Source of the DNA: Rosistilla oblonga
GTDB lineage: Bacteria > Planctomycetota > Planctomycetia > Pirellulales > Pirellulaceae
Direction: 5' to 3'
Assembly (NCBI RefSeq): GCF_007751715.1
Contig: NZ_CP036292.1
Coordinates: 558,001 to 622,000 of the forward strand
Length of the DNA: 64,000 bases
Position numbers and translations under genes: made by a program. Each line of letters opens with the position of its first letter. Positions within the stretch are counted from its first letter, which is position 1. Of the stretch, positions 43,590 through 53,809 are shown in pieces. Below the pieces are notes generated by a model. That model was not told the DNA's origin and searched no databases. It worked only from the letters and a program-made list of their open reading frames with translations.

Positions 43590-46500
43590 ATGCGTTTCAA
43601 TACTCCGCTTCGATTTGTTTGCTGCTGTCTATTAGGTCCACTTGGACTGGCCGTAGCGCAGCCTGCTGAGAACGGTTGGCGGATGCCGCCCGTTGCAAGC
43701 AATCCCGTTGCCGTACCCGCAGCGATGCCGGTGCCACCAGCGGGCGCGATGCCTGTCGTGGCCCCGAACGCTGTAACTGCCGCGGCACCGGTGGAGCCGC
43801 AGCGCGTGGTGCCAGCAAGCTTTAATGAGTCGCCGTCGCTTGAGACGGCGGTGGTGACGCGCGAGTTGCTGGCGTCGGAGTTAGCGGCGATCGAAGCGAC
43901 GACCGATCTGGCGGAGGAGATTCGTAAAGCTTGCACCGAGCGAATAAACAAAGCGAAGGAATGGATCGACAGCGAGGAGGCGTCGCGGAAGCGTCAGCAG
44001 GAGATCGAGGCCTATCTGCCGACGATCGGCGATCTTGTCGCGGAGACCAAAGCGGCGCTCGAGAAGCCTGCCGATGCCGAGTTTGGGGCGAACCCAAGCG
44101 GCAATACGATCGCAGAACTGGAGAGCCAGTTGGCGGCGTTGCGCCAGCAGGTGGAAGCGGATGAAGCGCAGTTTGCAGCCAAAGGGAAAGAGCTTGAAGG
44201 GCGGACCGCGAGACTGGCGGATCTGGCAAAAGAAGTTGTCGAACTGGAACAGAAGATCGCAGAAAACGCCAAGCAGGCTGCGGCAGCAACTGGTACCGAT
44301 TTAAACGCTCACGTGCAAGCCTTGGAACTGAGGGCCAAATCGCAGTGTCGGCAACAGCAGTTGGTGACGACCAAGTTGGAGCGGCGGCGGTTGGACGAGA
44401 CGGGGACGCTGTTGCCGTTGGAACACGACTTGGCGCAGCGCAACCTCAATGGTCGCAAGCGGATGTTGGCGCGTTGGCAGACGGCGATCGACCAGTGGCG
44501 GAAAGAGGAGTCGCTGCGTCAAGCGACCGAAGCGCGGCGGATCGCTGAGACATCGCATCCGGCTTTGAAGTCGTTGGCTGAACAGAATGCGGAGATCGCA
44601 GAGCGCCGGATCGCCACGGCCGCCGGGATCGAACGCGTCACGAAAACGATCAAAGAACTGAAGGAGAAGATCCAGCAGTACGAGGCGGATTTCGAGACGC
44701 TGCGCGACAAGGTCGAGCACGCGGGAACGACATCGACGACGGGGTTGTTGTTGCGCAAGCAACGCAGCGAATTGCCGCGGATGTCGGAATTCGAGGAGCG
44801 AACGAAATACATTCAAGCGGAGATGCCGGCGGCGCATCTGCAGTTGACCGAATGGAAACAGATGCGGCGCGCCGTCGCCGATCCTGAGGAAGCGGCGGCG
44901 GAGATGTTCGATTCGCTCGACGCGTCGTTGGGAGATTACGATCGTCAGCAAGTCATCGACGTCCTGGTACGCGTGCTCCGCGACCGCCGCGATCTGCTGG
45001 CCAAAGCGATTCCCGATCAGGATACGCTGCTGCAGGATTTGAACGAACTGGAACTTGTCGATCACCGATTGGAAGCATTGGTTGAGGAGTTTCGCGAGTT
45101 TCTGAACCAACGTGTGTTGTGGATTCGCAGCAGCGATGCGATCGAATTAGACGATGTGCGGGCCGGAATTCAAGGGCTCGGCACGTTGGTCAATCCCGTT
45201 CGCTGGGGACAGGTGTTGCGTGTTGCGGGAGTCGATCTGTTGCGACGTCCCGCGGCCGCTCTTTCGCTGTTGGCGTTTGTGATTCTGTTGATCATCTTCC
45301 GCGCTCGCTTGCGTCAGACGCAAAGCAATCTTTCCGATCCGCCAGCTGCCGGTCAGGAAGCGAAGTTCTCGCGCTATGCGGCTGCGTTTATGATCGCTGT
45401 GGTCTTGTCGGCTCGCTGGCCTGCCCTGCTGTTGGTCGTCGGATATCGCTTGCGGACCGCGGCGGCGTCGACCGAATGGACGCAAGCGGTCGGCGACGCT
45501 TGTCTGACGATGATCCTGTTTCTGTTGGGCTGCGAGTTGTTGCGCGAACTGTGTCGCAGCGAGGGTGTCGGCGAGAAGGTGTTTGGTTGGCCCGAGCGGG
45601 CGACCGCGTCGGTTCGCAATACGTTGGAGATCACGGCGCTGGTCGGAACACCGATCTTTGGGTTCTTGCTGCTGTCGCAGTTCGGCGAATTGGCGGATCA
45701 GCAAAGCTCGCAGCGGTTGCTGTTCATCTCGATTCTGGCTTTGTTTGTTTTACAGATCGGTTGGTTGGTGCGACCTCGCGGGCCGTTGATGAAATGTCTG
45801 TCGGCGGATTCGCCGCAATCGCTTGTGGTGCGATTCAAGAAGCCGATCTGGTGCGCCGTCGCTGGCGCACCGCTGGCGTTTGCGATCCTGTCGCTGGTCG
45901 GATATCACTTCTCTGCCTATCAGTTGTCGGGCCGTTTGGCCGAAACGGGAGCTGCGGTGGTGGCGGCGATCGTCCTCTATTCGCTCGCTCTACGATGGTT
46001 GGAAGTGATTGGATACAACCGCGCACTGCGAGATGCCCCGGCGGCGGTACGGCACGACGAGGAGCGGTTGGTGATCGATTCGAGCCTGTCGGAGGAGAGC
46101 GTGGTTGTTGAGCCCGAACCGGTCGCGACGGTTTCGATGCACGCATCGGCCGACAGCGAATTCCGCGACTTGTTGCGGTACGCCGGGATCATGCTGTTGG
46201 TCTGCGCCGGATGGTTTATTTGGTCGGAAGTCTTTCCGGCCCTGCGAGTGTTGGACCGCGTGGTGCTGTGGCAGAACATCGAATCGGTCGCCGAAACGGT
46301 TGTCGATTCGGGGGGCGGCGAGTCGATTAAGCTGAGCGACCGGACGGTTCCGACGACACTGACCGATGTCTTGATGGCTGTGTTGGTCGTCGTTGCCACG
46401 ATGATGGTCGGTCGGCGTTTGCCGGGCGTCGTTGAGTTTGTGGTGTTGGAGCGGTTGCCGATGGAACAAGGAGGCCGCCAGGCAGTGGCGATCTTGGTTC

Positions 46501-47180
46501 GCTACGCGGCGACGCTTGTCGGGCTGTTGTTCGCTTGTCACATCATCCGACTCTCCTGGGGCAGCGTTCAGTGGCTAGCCGCTGCGATGACCGTGGGGCT
46601 TGGTTTTGGGTTGCAGGAGATCTTTGCAAACCTCGTGAGTGGATTGATCATCCTGTTCGAACGTCCGATCCGATTGACCGATCTGGTGACCGTCGGCGAT
46701 GTGACGGGGAACGTCACGCGGATGCAGATGCGGGCGACGACGATCACTGATTTCGATCGCCGCGAGTTGATCGTGCCCAACAAAAAGTTCATCACCGACA
46801 ACGTCATCAACTGGACGCTCACCGATCCGGTCAGCCGCGTCGTGTTGCCGGTCGGAGTCGCCTATGGCACCGACGTCAAAAAGGCACAGGGGATTCTGTT
46901 GCGGTTGGCGAAAGAGTGTCCGTATGTGATGCGTGAACCGGCCCCGTCGACGCTGTTCAAATCGTTTGGCGATAGTACGCTCAACTTGGAGCTGCGAGTC
47001 TTCATCGCCAAGCGGGATGTCTACTTGGATGTCGTCAACGAATTGAATCTGGCGATCACGCGTGAATTCCAGAAAGCGAATATCGAGATCGCTTTCCCAC
47101 AACGCGATCTCCACATCAAATCGGTCGAAACGCTCCAGGCGATCCTGCCCGATGTCCAGCAGCAGCGGAGCGCCGCCTGA
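43590..47180 (+). CDS. MscK/KefA-like mechanosensitive channel, very large
   Basis: 1196 residues. Signal peptide MRFNTPLRFVCCCLLGPLGL. A long periplasmic helical/coiled-coil region follows over about 60-530 (LAALRQQVEADEAQFAAKGK). About eleven membrane helices occupy 560-1010. The MscS pore and beta domain lie over about 1010-1190: GLGFGLQEIFANLVSGLIIL, FERPIRLTDLVTVGDV, FDRRELIVPNKKFITD, and SRVVLPVGVAYGTDV. It releases solutes on osmotic downshock. The ATG at 43590 restores the signal peptide; upstream sequence in frame is spurious. Polar motif pair at 47212 just after the stop. Divergent from the AstE-like gene. Confidence 0.92.
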   Translation: MRFNTPLRFVCCCLLGPLGLAVAQPAENGWRMPPVASNPVAVPAAMPVPPAGAMPVVAPNAVTAAAPVEPQRVVPASFNESPSLETAVVTRELLASELAAIEATTDLAEEIRKACTERINKAKEWIDSEEASRKRQQEIEAYLPTIGDLVAETKAALEKPADAEFGANPSGNTIAELESQLAALRQQVEADEAQFAAKGKELEGRTARLADLAKEVVELEQKIAENAKQAAAATGTDLNAHVQALELRAKSQCRQQQLVTTKLERRRLDETGTLLPLEHDLAQRNLNGRKRMLARWQTAIDQWRKEESLRQATEARRIAETSHPALKSLAEQNAEIAERRIATAAGIERVTKTIKELKEKIQQYEADFETLRDKVEHAGTTSTTGLLLRKQRSELPRMSEFEERTKYIQAEMPAAHLQLTEWKQMRRAVADPEEAAAEMFDSLDASLGDYDRQQVIDVLVRVLRDRRDLLAKAIPDQDTLLQDLNELELVDHRLEALVEEFREFLNQRVLWIRSSDAIELDDVRAGIQGLGTLVNPVRWGQVLRVAGVDLLRRPAAALSLLAFVILLIIFRARLRQTQSNLSDPPAAGQEAKFSRYAAAFMIAVVLSARWPALLLVVGYRLRTAAASTEWTQAVGDACLTMILFLLGCELLRELCRSEGVGEKVFGWPERATASVRNTLEITALVGTPIFGFLLLSQFGELADQQSSQRLLFISILALFVLQIGWLVRPRGPLMKCLSADSPQSLVVRFKKPIWCAVAGAPLAFAILSLVGYHFSAYQLSGRLAETGAAVVAAIVLYSLALRWLEVIGYNRALRDAPAAVRHDEERLVIDSSLSEESVVVEPEPVATVSMHASADSEFRDLLRYAGIMLLVCAGWFIWSEVFPALRVLDRVVLWQNIESVAETVVDSGGGESIKLSDRTVPTTLTDVLMAVLVVVATMMVGRRLPGVVEFVVLERLPMEQGGRQAVAILVRYAATLVGLLFACHIIRLSWGSVQWLAAAMTVGLGFGLQEIFANLVSGLIILFERPIRLTDLVTVGDVTGNVTRMQMRATTITDFDRRELIVPNKKFITDNVINWTLTDPVSRVVLPVGVAYGTDVKKAQGILLRLAKECPYVMREPAPSTLFKSFGDSTLNLELRVFIAKRDVYLDVVNELNLAITREFQKANIEIAFPQRDLHIKSVETLQAILPDVQQQRSAA

Positions 47181-47258
47181 TTCGGCGGGGGAGGAATTTA
47201 TATCGTCCCCCCCCTGCCCTGCCCCGCAGTGAGAATCACGGTTTCAATTTGAGGTATC

Positions 47259-47317
47259 AGCCGCCACGCGTTAGCGTCCGGTTGTCCAAGGGAGCCGGAC
47301 GCTAACGCGTGGCGGCT
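47259..47317. repeat. Dispersed hairpin C, copy 1
   Basis: The 23-base arms AGCCGCCACGCGTTAGCGTC-CGG (47259-47281) and complement (47295-47317) are perfect, with a 13-base loop. It is preceded by TTTCAATTTGAGGTATC, also present before copy 2 at 56386. It lies between the channel gene and corA, where it may stop read-through. Confidence 0.88.
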
Positions 47318-47430
47318 AATCTGGCTAAGCTCAACCAGTTAACGGCCCTGCCCTGCCCCGAGATGGAAATTGTGTTTCGCAATTCGGTCGCCTAGATTAG
47401 GGTTTACATTGCCCATTCTAGGATCCGATT

Positions 47431-48624
47431 GTGTCACTGCAGGCCGCGCGAAACATCATGCTCGAATCGATCGACAAGCTATCGAAGCGGATGTCGCGTC
47501 CGCGGGTTGTCGTCGGAGGTATTCCGGGAGCGCTGGAATCGCATCCGGGGAGCGTCAAAGGGCAGATTCGTCTGATCCAGTACAACGAACATTCGTCGAC
47601 CGACAAGGTTGTCGAATCGGTGGCTGAGTTGGTCGATTGGGTGTCGCATCGCAAGCCGCCCGAATCGTACGCTGGGTTGGCGCCGACGGTTCCTGGCAAT
47701 GGTGCCACGCCAGCACACGCTCGCCGCACGACCTGGATCGACATCGATGGTGTCGGCGATGTCGCGATGCTGGAAGAGCTTGGTAAGCTGTTCGATATCC
47801 ATCCGTTGGCGATGGAAGATGTTGTGAATGTTCATCAGCATGCCAAGTTTGAATACTACGGCGACACGATGTTTTTTGTCGCTCGGATGCCGATCGACGG
47901 AGGCGGATTTAATACCGAACAGGTAGGTATCTTTCTGATCGGTGATGTCGTGATCACGATTCAAGAGCGACCTGGGGATTGCTTGGAACCGGTTCGCCAT
48001 CGAATCGCCAACGCGGCGGGGCGGATTCGCGAGCGGCATTCCGACTACTTGGCCTATTCGATTATCGACGCCGTTATCGATGGCTACTTTCCGTTGTTGG
48101 ACCGGTATGCCGAAGTGTTGGATGACGCCGCCGAGGTGTTGCAGCAGGGAGGCGACCGATCGTTGCCGCTGCAGTTGCATGCGATCCGCGCCGATCTGTT
48201 GTTGATTCGCAAAGTCGTCAACCAGCATCGCTCGGCGATCAATGTTGTGCTGCGCGATGTGGGCTATCGGATGGAGGAGGATACCGCGTTGTACTTCCGC
48301 GATTGCCAAGATCATCTGCAGCATTTGATCGAAGCGGCCGACACCGATCGCGAAACCTGTGCCGAGCTCCGAGAGCTCTACTTCGCCATGCTCAGCGAAC
48401 GGAACAACGATGTGATGAAAGTGCTAACGATCATCGCGACGATCTTTATTCCGATGAGCTTTGTCGCCGGGATCTATGGGATGAACTTCGATAGCAACGT
48501 ATCGGAATGGAATATGCCCGAACTGCAATGGACCTATGGGTATCCGTTTGCGTTGGGGCTGATGACGTTGATGGCGGGCGGCCTGCTGGCCTATCTGTAC
48601 CGCAAGGGTTGGCTGACGAAGTAG
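47431..48624 (+). CDS. corA: CorA-family Mg2+/Co2+ transporter
   Basis: 397 residues. The cytoplasmic N-terminal domain includes TTWIDIDGVGDVAMLEELG and HPLAMEDVVNVHQHAKFEYY. A long stalk helix over about 210-320 is followed by two membrane helices near the C-terminus. The signature GMN loop is FVAGIYGMNFDSNVSEWNMP. It forms a pentameric Mg2+-gated channel. The GTG start at 47431 gives MSLQAARN; an ATG at 47458 is an alternative. A polar motif pair lies 80 bases before it (47346) and another just after its stop (48654). Confidence 0.94.
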   Translation: MSLQAARNIMLESIDKLSKRMSRPRVVVGGIPGALESHPGSVKGQIRLIQYNEHSSTDKVVESVAELVDWVSHRKPPESYAGLAPTVPGNGATPAHARRTTWIDIDGVGDVAMLEELGKLFDIHPLAMEDVVNVHQHAKFEYYGDTMFFVARMPIDGGGFNTEQVGIFLIGDVVITIQERPGDCLEPVRHRIANAAGRIRERHSDYLAYSIIDAVIDGYFPLLDRYAEVLDDAAEVLQQGGDRSLPLQLHAIRADLLLIRKVVNQHRSAINVVLRDVGYRMEEDTALYFRDCQDHLQHLIEAADTDRETCAELRELYFAMLSERNNDVMKVLTIIATIFIPMSFVAGIYGMNFDSNVSEWNMPELQWTYGYPFALGLMTLMAGGLLAYLYRKGWLTK

Positions 48625-48729
48625 TCGGTCTTCCCGTCGTTTCGCGTGCCCCCCCCTGCCCTGCCCCGCGTTTTGTGAGGCCGGGCGTCTGCCGAACTTA
48701 ACGCGGTGGTGTTGCGGATTGCTTCCCGT

Positions 48730-49179
48730 CTACCAACGCTTGCGGCTGTCCAACAGCAGCGTCACGGGACCTTGGTTCACCAAATGGACCTGCATGTCGG
48801 CGGCGAAGATGCCTGTCTGGACTTCGATTCCCGCGGTGCGGATGCGTTGGCAGTAGTGTTCGTACAGTTGCCGAGCGATCTCGGGATCGGCGGCGTCGGT
48901 GAACGCTGGGCGGCGACCTTTACGACAGTCGCCTAACAACGTGAACTGGCTGACTGCCAGCAGCTTGCCGCCGACCTGCGCGATGTCCAGATTCATCTTG
49001 TCGTCGGGGTCGGCGAACACTCGCAGCCCAATCGTCTTATCGGCCAGATAGTTCGCGTCGGTCTCGGTGTCTCCATTTTCGACTCCCAGCAAGACCAGGA
49101 ACCCAAGCTCGATCGCTCCGACCACTTGGTCGTCGACAGTAACCGATGCTTCCGAAACTCTTTGGATGACAGCTCGCAC
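48730..49179 (-). CDS. dtd: D-aminoacyl-tRNA deacylase
   Basis: Removes D-amino acids and glycine mischarged on tRNAs, guarding translation. 149 residues, the normal length, beginning MRAVIQRVSEASVTVDD. The active-site pieces are LLAVSQFTLLGDCRKGRRP, with the catalytic Thr of SQFTL, and the cross-subunit NQGPVTLLL motif (GPxT with the Gly-cisPro). It ends at 48730, facing corA. Start chosen at the only ATG that gives the conserved N-terminus. Confidence 0.95.
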   Translation of the reverse strand: MRAVIQRVSEASVTVDDQVVGAIELGFLVLLGVENGDTETDANYLADKTIGLRVFADPDDKMNLDIAQVGGKLLAVSQFTLLGDCRKGRRPAFTDAADPEIARQLYEHYCQRIRTAGIEVQTGIFAADMQVHLVNQGPVTLLLDSRKRW

Positions 49180-49328
49180 GATGTCTCTTTCCTTTTCTTC
49201 ACGATTGCGGTGGCGATGAACCGATCGGCCTCAGTCGATACAATAACGGGGGCTGATTGTAGGGCAAAACGCGACATCCGCCCTGCCCTGCTCCGTTGTC
49301 GCTTCATCCTTTTTGTGTTGCCGTTCCC

Positions 49329-50261
49329 ATGCCGCTGCTCTTTACCTGTCCCCATTGCCAAACGCAAACGCTGGTGGAAACGCAGTACGCCGGTCAAGCG
49401 GGAGCTTGCGCGGCGTGCGGTCAACCGATCACGGTTCCCGATTTTCAGGAGGAGACCGGCAGCATCGCCATGGAACCGCGGAAATCGATCGGCCGGCCGA
49501 TTCGGTTGATCGCCACGATCTGTGTCGCGGCGGTCGTTGTGTTGGCGGGCGGGATGTTGATGTTTCGTTACGGCGTTTCCGGGATCGCTCAGATTCGTGC
49601 GAATTCGCTGCGCGGGGCCTGCCGCAACAACGTTCGTTTGATCGCGGCGGCGCTGAACGCGTACGCCGATGATTATGGAACCTATCCGACTCCGATGGTG
49701 ACCGATGCGGCGGGGAAGCCGATGTACAGTTGGCGAGTTTTGATCCTTCCCTATCTTGGCCACCAGTCGCTGTACGATCAGTTCAATCTGGCGGAGCCGT
49801 GGAGTTCCGAGACAAACATGGCGCTCGCTTACAGTCGGCCGGCGGAGTATGGATCTCCCGCGGTGGGAAGCAATGTCTGGAGCGAGCCCAATTACATGTT
49901 GATCACCGGCCCAGGGACGCTCTTCCCCGCGTCGGGACCGCTGAGCCCACGCGATGTGATCGACCGACCCGATCAGACGTTGTTGGTCGTCGAGGTCGCG
50001 CGGCCCGCGAACCCGATGGCGGGCAACGAACTGCTGTGGACTCAGCCAGCCGATCTGGACGTCGCTAAGATGGTTCCCGCGATCAACGGGAAGGATGGCG
50101 TGGAGATCGGTGGCAATCACGAAGGAGGCGCGACGGCGGCGACTAGCGACGGACGGGATCACTTCTTGAGCGAGTCGCTGTCGGCGGGTGAGATTCGCGG
50201 CTTGATCACACCTCGCGGCGGCGAACCGCTGCCCGATGATCTTCTCGACGACTGGGAATGA
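49329..50261 (+). CDS. DUF1559-family protein with zinc-ribbon N-terminus
   Basis: 310 residues. The N-terminal zinc ribbon (FTCPHCQTQTLVETQYAG then ACAACGQPI, two Cys pairs) is followed by a single membrane helix over 55-80 (LIATICVAAVVVLAGGMLMF). The DUF1559 periplasmic domain comes next: RNNVRLIAAALNAYADDYGT, YSWRVLILPYLGHQSLYDQF, and DQTLLVVEVA. It resembles a pseudopilin-like segment, and the family is greatly expanded in planctomycetes. Here the helix sits after a cytoplasmic ribbon rather than at the N-terminus, unlike classic type II pseudopilins. The polar motif at 49281 lies 41 bases before the ATG. Confidence 0.85.
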   Translation: MPLLFTCPHCQTQTLVETQYAGQAGACAACGQPITVPDFQEETGSIAMEPRKSIGRPIRLIATICVAAVVVLAGGMLMFRYGVSGIAQIRANSLRGACRNNVRLIAAALNAYADDYGTYPTPMVTDAAGKPMYSWRVLILPYLGHQSLYDQFNLAEPWSSETNMALAYSRPAEYGSPAVGSNVWSEPNYMLITGPGTLFPASGPLSPRDVIDRPDQTLLVVEVARPANPMAGNELLWTQPADLDVAKMVPAINGKDGVEIGGNHEGGATAATSDGRDHFLSESLSAGEIRGLITPRGGEPLPDDLLDDWE

Positions 50262-50326
50262 TCGGCGGTGTGCGGCCGCAAGAAAGCGATCGCATCGAGC
50301 TGCGGATCGCTTGAGAATCGATTTGG

Positions 50327-51589
50327 TTATCGCTTCAGATCGTCCGGACGCATTCCGATCTCGACATCGACCAGCCGCGTGCTGTCGCCGCGATAGATTT
50401 CCATCGAGACGGTGGAACCACCGGTTGTGTCGCCAACCATCCGCATCAATGCGCCCATGTCGCGGACGGGTTGGCTGTTGAAGGCGATGATGATGTCGTC
50501 GGGCAGGATGCCGGCGTTGCGAGCGGGCGAGCTGCCGTTAGCCAGCCCTCGCACCAGTGCGCCTCGGATCAATGGATCGTCGCCGTGGCGTCGCGATTCG
50601 GGAACTTCGTCCAATGCCACGCCCAGCCAGCCGCGGTTGACGTAGCCCGAACTTCTCAGCCGCTCATAGACCTGTTTGGCGACGTTGCTGGGAATCGAGA
50701 AACTAACTCCGCGATAGGTCTCTCCGACGATGGCTGTGTTGATACCGATCAACTCGCCAGCGGAGTTGATCAACGGGCCGCCGCTGTTGCCGGGATTGAC
50801 CGCAACGTCGCTCTGCATGAAATCTTGGTACCGCGTTCCCGCTTTGGTCGCTCGATGCTTGCCGCTCAAGATGCCAAAGGTGACGGTGCGGTCGAGTCCA
50901 AAGGGGCTGCCGACGGCCCAGACCGGCGTGCCGACTTCCGATTTATCGCTATCGCCCCAGCGAACGGGCAGTAGGCCATTGGCTTCGATTTTTAAGATCG
51001 CGATGTCGGTCAACGCGTCCATCCCCACAACCTCTGCCGAAACGCGGCGTCCGTCGCTGAGGCCGACATGGATATCCGAACCCCCTTCGATCACGTGATA
51101 GTTGGTCAGGACAAAGCCTTGGTCGTCGACGATCACGCCGCTCCCTTGATCGCCTGGCAATTCCATCCCCGAACCACGGCGGATGGCGACGGCAAGTTCG
51201 CGTTCCTGTTCGGTCAGGTCGCGTTCGACATCGATGTGGACGACGCTAGGGCCAACGCGTTGGGTGACCATTTGGTAGGCTTGGGCCAGCGAATTCATCG
51301 AGACGTTTCGCAGCCCCTCGCCGCTCGATTCATATTCGGCTCGCAATTCCCCTCGATGCCATGCGTAACGGATCTCTTCGACCAGCGTCGGGACGAGGAA
51401 ACGAGTGGCCAGCAGCAGAACGCCCAGCATCACCAGGCTGACCAATGCTTGGGCCGCACCGGGGCTGGAGGATTGGTTCCGCAGTGGAGGGATTTCTTTC
51501 GGTGGTTTCGGCGAAGGTGTAGACTGGGGCCAGGCGTCCGCGGGACGCGAATATTCGGCCGGTTCGACGTCGAAATCCAGGTGATTCAT
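50327..51589 (-). CDS. HtrA/Deg-type serine protease (S1C) with PDZ domain
   Basis: 420 residues. A Pro-rich cytoplasmic tail precedes a membrane helix near 48-66 (ALVSLVMLGVLLLATRFLV). The chymotrypsin-like domain has the triad His165 (LTNYHVIEGG), Asp195 (DALTDIAILK) and Ser269 (VNPGNSGGPLIN). A single PDZ domain lies over about 315-410 (GWLGVALDEVPES, AGILPDDIIIAFNSQPV). It degrades or refolds damaged envelope proteins. The ATG at 51589 gives MNHLDFDVEP. Only one PDZ, like DegS, fitting a membrane-anchored sensor-type protease. Confidence 0.92.
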   Translation of the reverse strand: MNHLDFDVEPAEYSRPADAWPQSTPSPKPPKEIPPLRNQSSSPGAAQALVSLVMLGVLLLATRFLVPTLVEEIRYAWHRGELRAEYESSGEGLRNVSMNSLAQAYQMVTQRVGPSVVHIDVERDLTEQERELAVAIRRGSGMELPGDQGSGVIVDDQGFVLTNYHVIEGGSDIHVGLSDGRRVSAEVVGMDALTDIAILKIEANGLLPVRWGDSDKSEVGTPVWAVGSPFGLDRTVTFGILSGKHRATKAGTRYQDFMQSDVAVNPGNSGGPLINSAGELIGINTAIVGETYRGVSFSIPSNVAKQVYERLRSSGYVNRGWLGVALDEVPESRRHGDDPLIRGALVRGLANGSSPARNAGILPDDIIIAFNSQPVRDMGALMRMVGDTTGGSTVSMEIYRGDSTRLVDVEIGMRPDDLKR

Positions 51590-51704
51590 CGCTTCACACC
51601 TCAACCAAACGGTTTGGGGCTGCTGAATAGGAGAAGATTGCCGATCCGCGAGCGAATCGCCTTGCGTCTCATTGTAACGAAATCTTTAGCCCGCGACATA
51701 AAAA

Positions 51705-52424
51705 GTGGCCAATCCGCCGAAGCCTCACTTTTTCCCTCCCCCCTCCAGCGCCGATCGTAACGGTTTGGTTGCCATTGACCCCCGGTTCGATCGACCGCGG
51801 ATGTTGGACGCCTATCGGCACGGAATTTTCCCCTGGCCGTGCCGTTGGGCCGACCAGTGGTTTGTCGGTTGGCACAGCCCCGATCCGCGAGCGATCCTGC
51901 CGCTGGATAACGTGCGGATTCCCAAGCGATTGCAACGAAAATTGCGAGCTGGACACTTCCGTTTCCGTTGGAACAGCTGCTTCGACAGCGTGTTGGAACA
52001 TTGTGCCAGCGTGGGGGATCGCAAGGAAAATGCTTGGCTGTGCCCCGATTTGCTCGACGCGATCTCGTCGCTGCATCGATCTGGCGATGCCCACTGCATC
52101 GAGGTCTACGACCGCGACGGAACCCTCTGCGGGGGACTGTATGGGATCGCCGTTGGAGCTGCGTTTTCGGCCGAATCGATGTTCCATCTGCAGAGTGATG
52201 CGTCGAAGGCGGCGGTCTGTGGACTGGTCGCGGTCTTGCGCCACGCCGGCTTTGAATTGATGGACATTCAGCAAACCTCGCCTCATTTGCTCGCCTTTGG
52301 CGCTGTCGAAATCGATCGCTGCGATTATCTTGTAGCTCTCCAGCGGGCGCTGGGCAAACAGCCGTCGTGGCCCGCGACGACCGAACATCCGATCCCCATC
52401 GACCGGATTGGCGCGGAGGATTGA
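51705..52424 (+). CDS. aat: Leucyl/phenylalanyl-tRNA-protein transferase
   Basis: Attaches Leu or Phe from aminoacyl-tRNA to proteins with N-terminal Lys or Arg, marking them for ClpS/ClpAP (N-degron pathway). 239 residues starting at GTG 51705. Conserved marks are AYRHGIFPWP, WHSPDPRAILPLD, VLEHCASVGDRKENAWLCPD, IEVYDRDGTLCGGLYGIAVG, AFSAESMFH (usually GESMF) and the closing LMDIQQTSPHLLAFGAVEI. A polar motif pair (52448) follows the stop. Confidence 0.93.
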   Translation: MANPPKPHFFPPPSSADRNGLVAIDPRFDRPRMLDAYRHGIFPWPCRWADQWFVGWHSPDPRAILPLDNVRIPKRLQRKLRAGHFRFRWNSCFDSVLEHCASVGDRKENAWLCPDLLDAISSLHRSGDAHCIEVYDRDGTLCGGLYGIAVGAAFSAESMFHLQSDASKAAVCGLVAVLRHAGFELMDIQQTSPHLLAFGAVEIDRCDYLVALQRALGKQPSWPATTEHPIPIDRIGAED

Positions 52425-52501
52425 GCGGCGGTGAAATCCGATCGCCCCCCTGCCCTGCCCCGTTTTGTATTTGAACCCAACTTGCGAGCCGAACAAGACT
52501 T

Positions 52502-53788
52502 ATGACCAGCGAACTACGACAGCGAATCTATCAACAACTTGCCAGCGTCGAACTGATCGACCCGCATACCCACATCAACCCATTGGATGCCGGTTCGCAT
52601 ACGCTGGTCGATATCTTGGGCTACCACTATTACACCGAACTGGCCCACTCGGCCGGCATGCCACGCGAGCAGATCGAAGATCCCGCAATTTCGGCGAAGG
52701 AGAAAGTGGGCCGGCTGATCGAAGGCATTGGCCCGATCGATAACACGATCCAATACAGTTGGTTGATCGATATCTGCCAGCGGTTCTTCGGTTTCGAAGG
52801 CGACCGTTTGGACGCGTCGAACTGGGAAGCGTTGTTTGATTCGTCGGAGGCGCAGATGGCCGACGCGGGATGGAGCGACGAGGTGCTGCGACGTAGCAAC
52901 GTCAAGTCGGTCTTTTTGACCAACGATTTCGACGACCCCTTGGCCGGCTTCGACACCGCCAAATATGTTCCTTGCCTGCGGACCGACGATCTGGTTTTCC
53001 ATCTTGGCAAACCCGAGGTGCGGCAGCGATTGGAAGCCGCGACAAAAGTTTCGGTTGGCAGTTGGACCGAATTGCGGGAAGCGATCGGCGTGCTGTTCGA
53101 ACACTTTACGACGAACAACGCCCGCGCGTGTGCGATCTCGATTCCGCCATCGTTTGCTCCCGAACCGGTCTCCGACGGCCGCGTTGAGACGGCGTTGGAT
53201 GCTGTGCTAAAGGATGGCGTCAATGCTGACGAAAGTCATCTGCGGGCGCTCAGCCACCGCATCTTCTGGACCTTGGCCGAGATGTGTGACCAATACGAAT
53301 TGCCTTTCGATCTGATGATCGGCGTCAATCGTGGCGTCTACCCGACGGGCGTCTTCCAAGGGCAAGACCTCTACGACAGCCGCGTCTCGTTGATTCAGTA
53401 TCAACAACTGTTGAACGCCTTCCCGCGGGTCACTTTCCCGATCAGCGTTCTGGCGAGCGTCACCAATCAGGAACTAGCCAGCTACGCTTGGATCTTCCCT
53501 AACGTTGTCACCAATGGACACTGGTGGTACAGCAACACGCCAAGCATCATCGAACGCGACGCAGCGCATCGCTTGGAAGCGGTTCCGCGAACCAAGCAGA
53601 TCGGATATTACAGCGACGCGTACAAGCTGGAGTTTGTCGCACCGAAGTTCGACATGTATCGCAAGATCTTGGCCAAGGTGTTGGAAGAATATTACGTGAT
53701 CGATCGATCGTGGAGCGAAGAGCGAGCTGTCGAGTTCGGCACGCAAGTTCTACGCGGCAACGTCGAAACGACGTTCAAGATCTCGTAG
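52502..53788 (+). CDS. Uronate isomerase-like (UxaC family) protein
   Basis: 428 residues of the amidohydrolase superfamily branch around glucuronate isomerase. The N-terminal metal motif is LIDPHTHINPLDAG; RSNVKSVFLTNDFDDPLAGF, LPFDLMIGVNRGVYPTG and GHWWYSNTPSIIERD follow, and the last is typical of UxaC. If so, it converts glucuronate/galacturonate to the ketouronates. It is shorter and more diverged than E. coli UxaC (470 residues), so another sugar acid is possible. It stands alone, without uxaA/B or a regulator. Confidence 0.78.
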   Translation: MTSELRQRIYQQLASVELIDPHTHINPLDAGSHTLVDILGYHYYTELAHSAGMPREQIEDPAISAKEKVGRLIEGIGPIDNTIQYSWLIDICQRFFGFEGDRLDASNWEALFDSSEAQMADAGWSDEVLRRSNVKSVFLTNDFDDPLAGFDTAKYVPCLRTDDLVFHLGKPEVRQRLEAATKVSVGSWTELREAIGVLFEHFTTNNARACAISIPPSFAPEPVSDGRVETALDAVLKDGVNADESHLRALSHRIFWTLAEMCDQYELPFDLMIGVNRGVYPTGVFQGQDLYDSRVSLIQYQQLLNAFPRVTFPISVLASVTNQELASYAWIFPNVVTNGHWWYSNTPSIIERDAAHRLEAVPRTKQIGYYSDAYKLEFVAPKFDMYRKILAKVLEEYYVIDRSWSEERAVEFGTQVLRGNVETTFKIS

Positions 53789-53809
53789 ACAGCAGCTTTT
53801 TCACCCTCC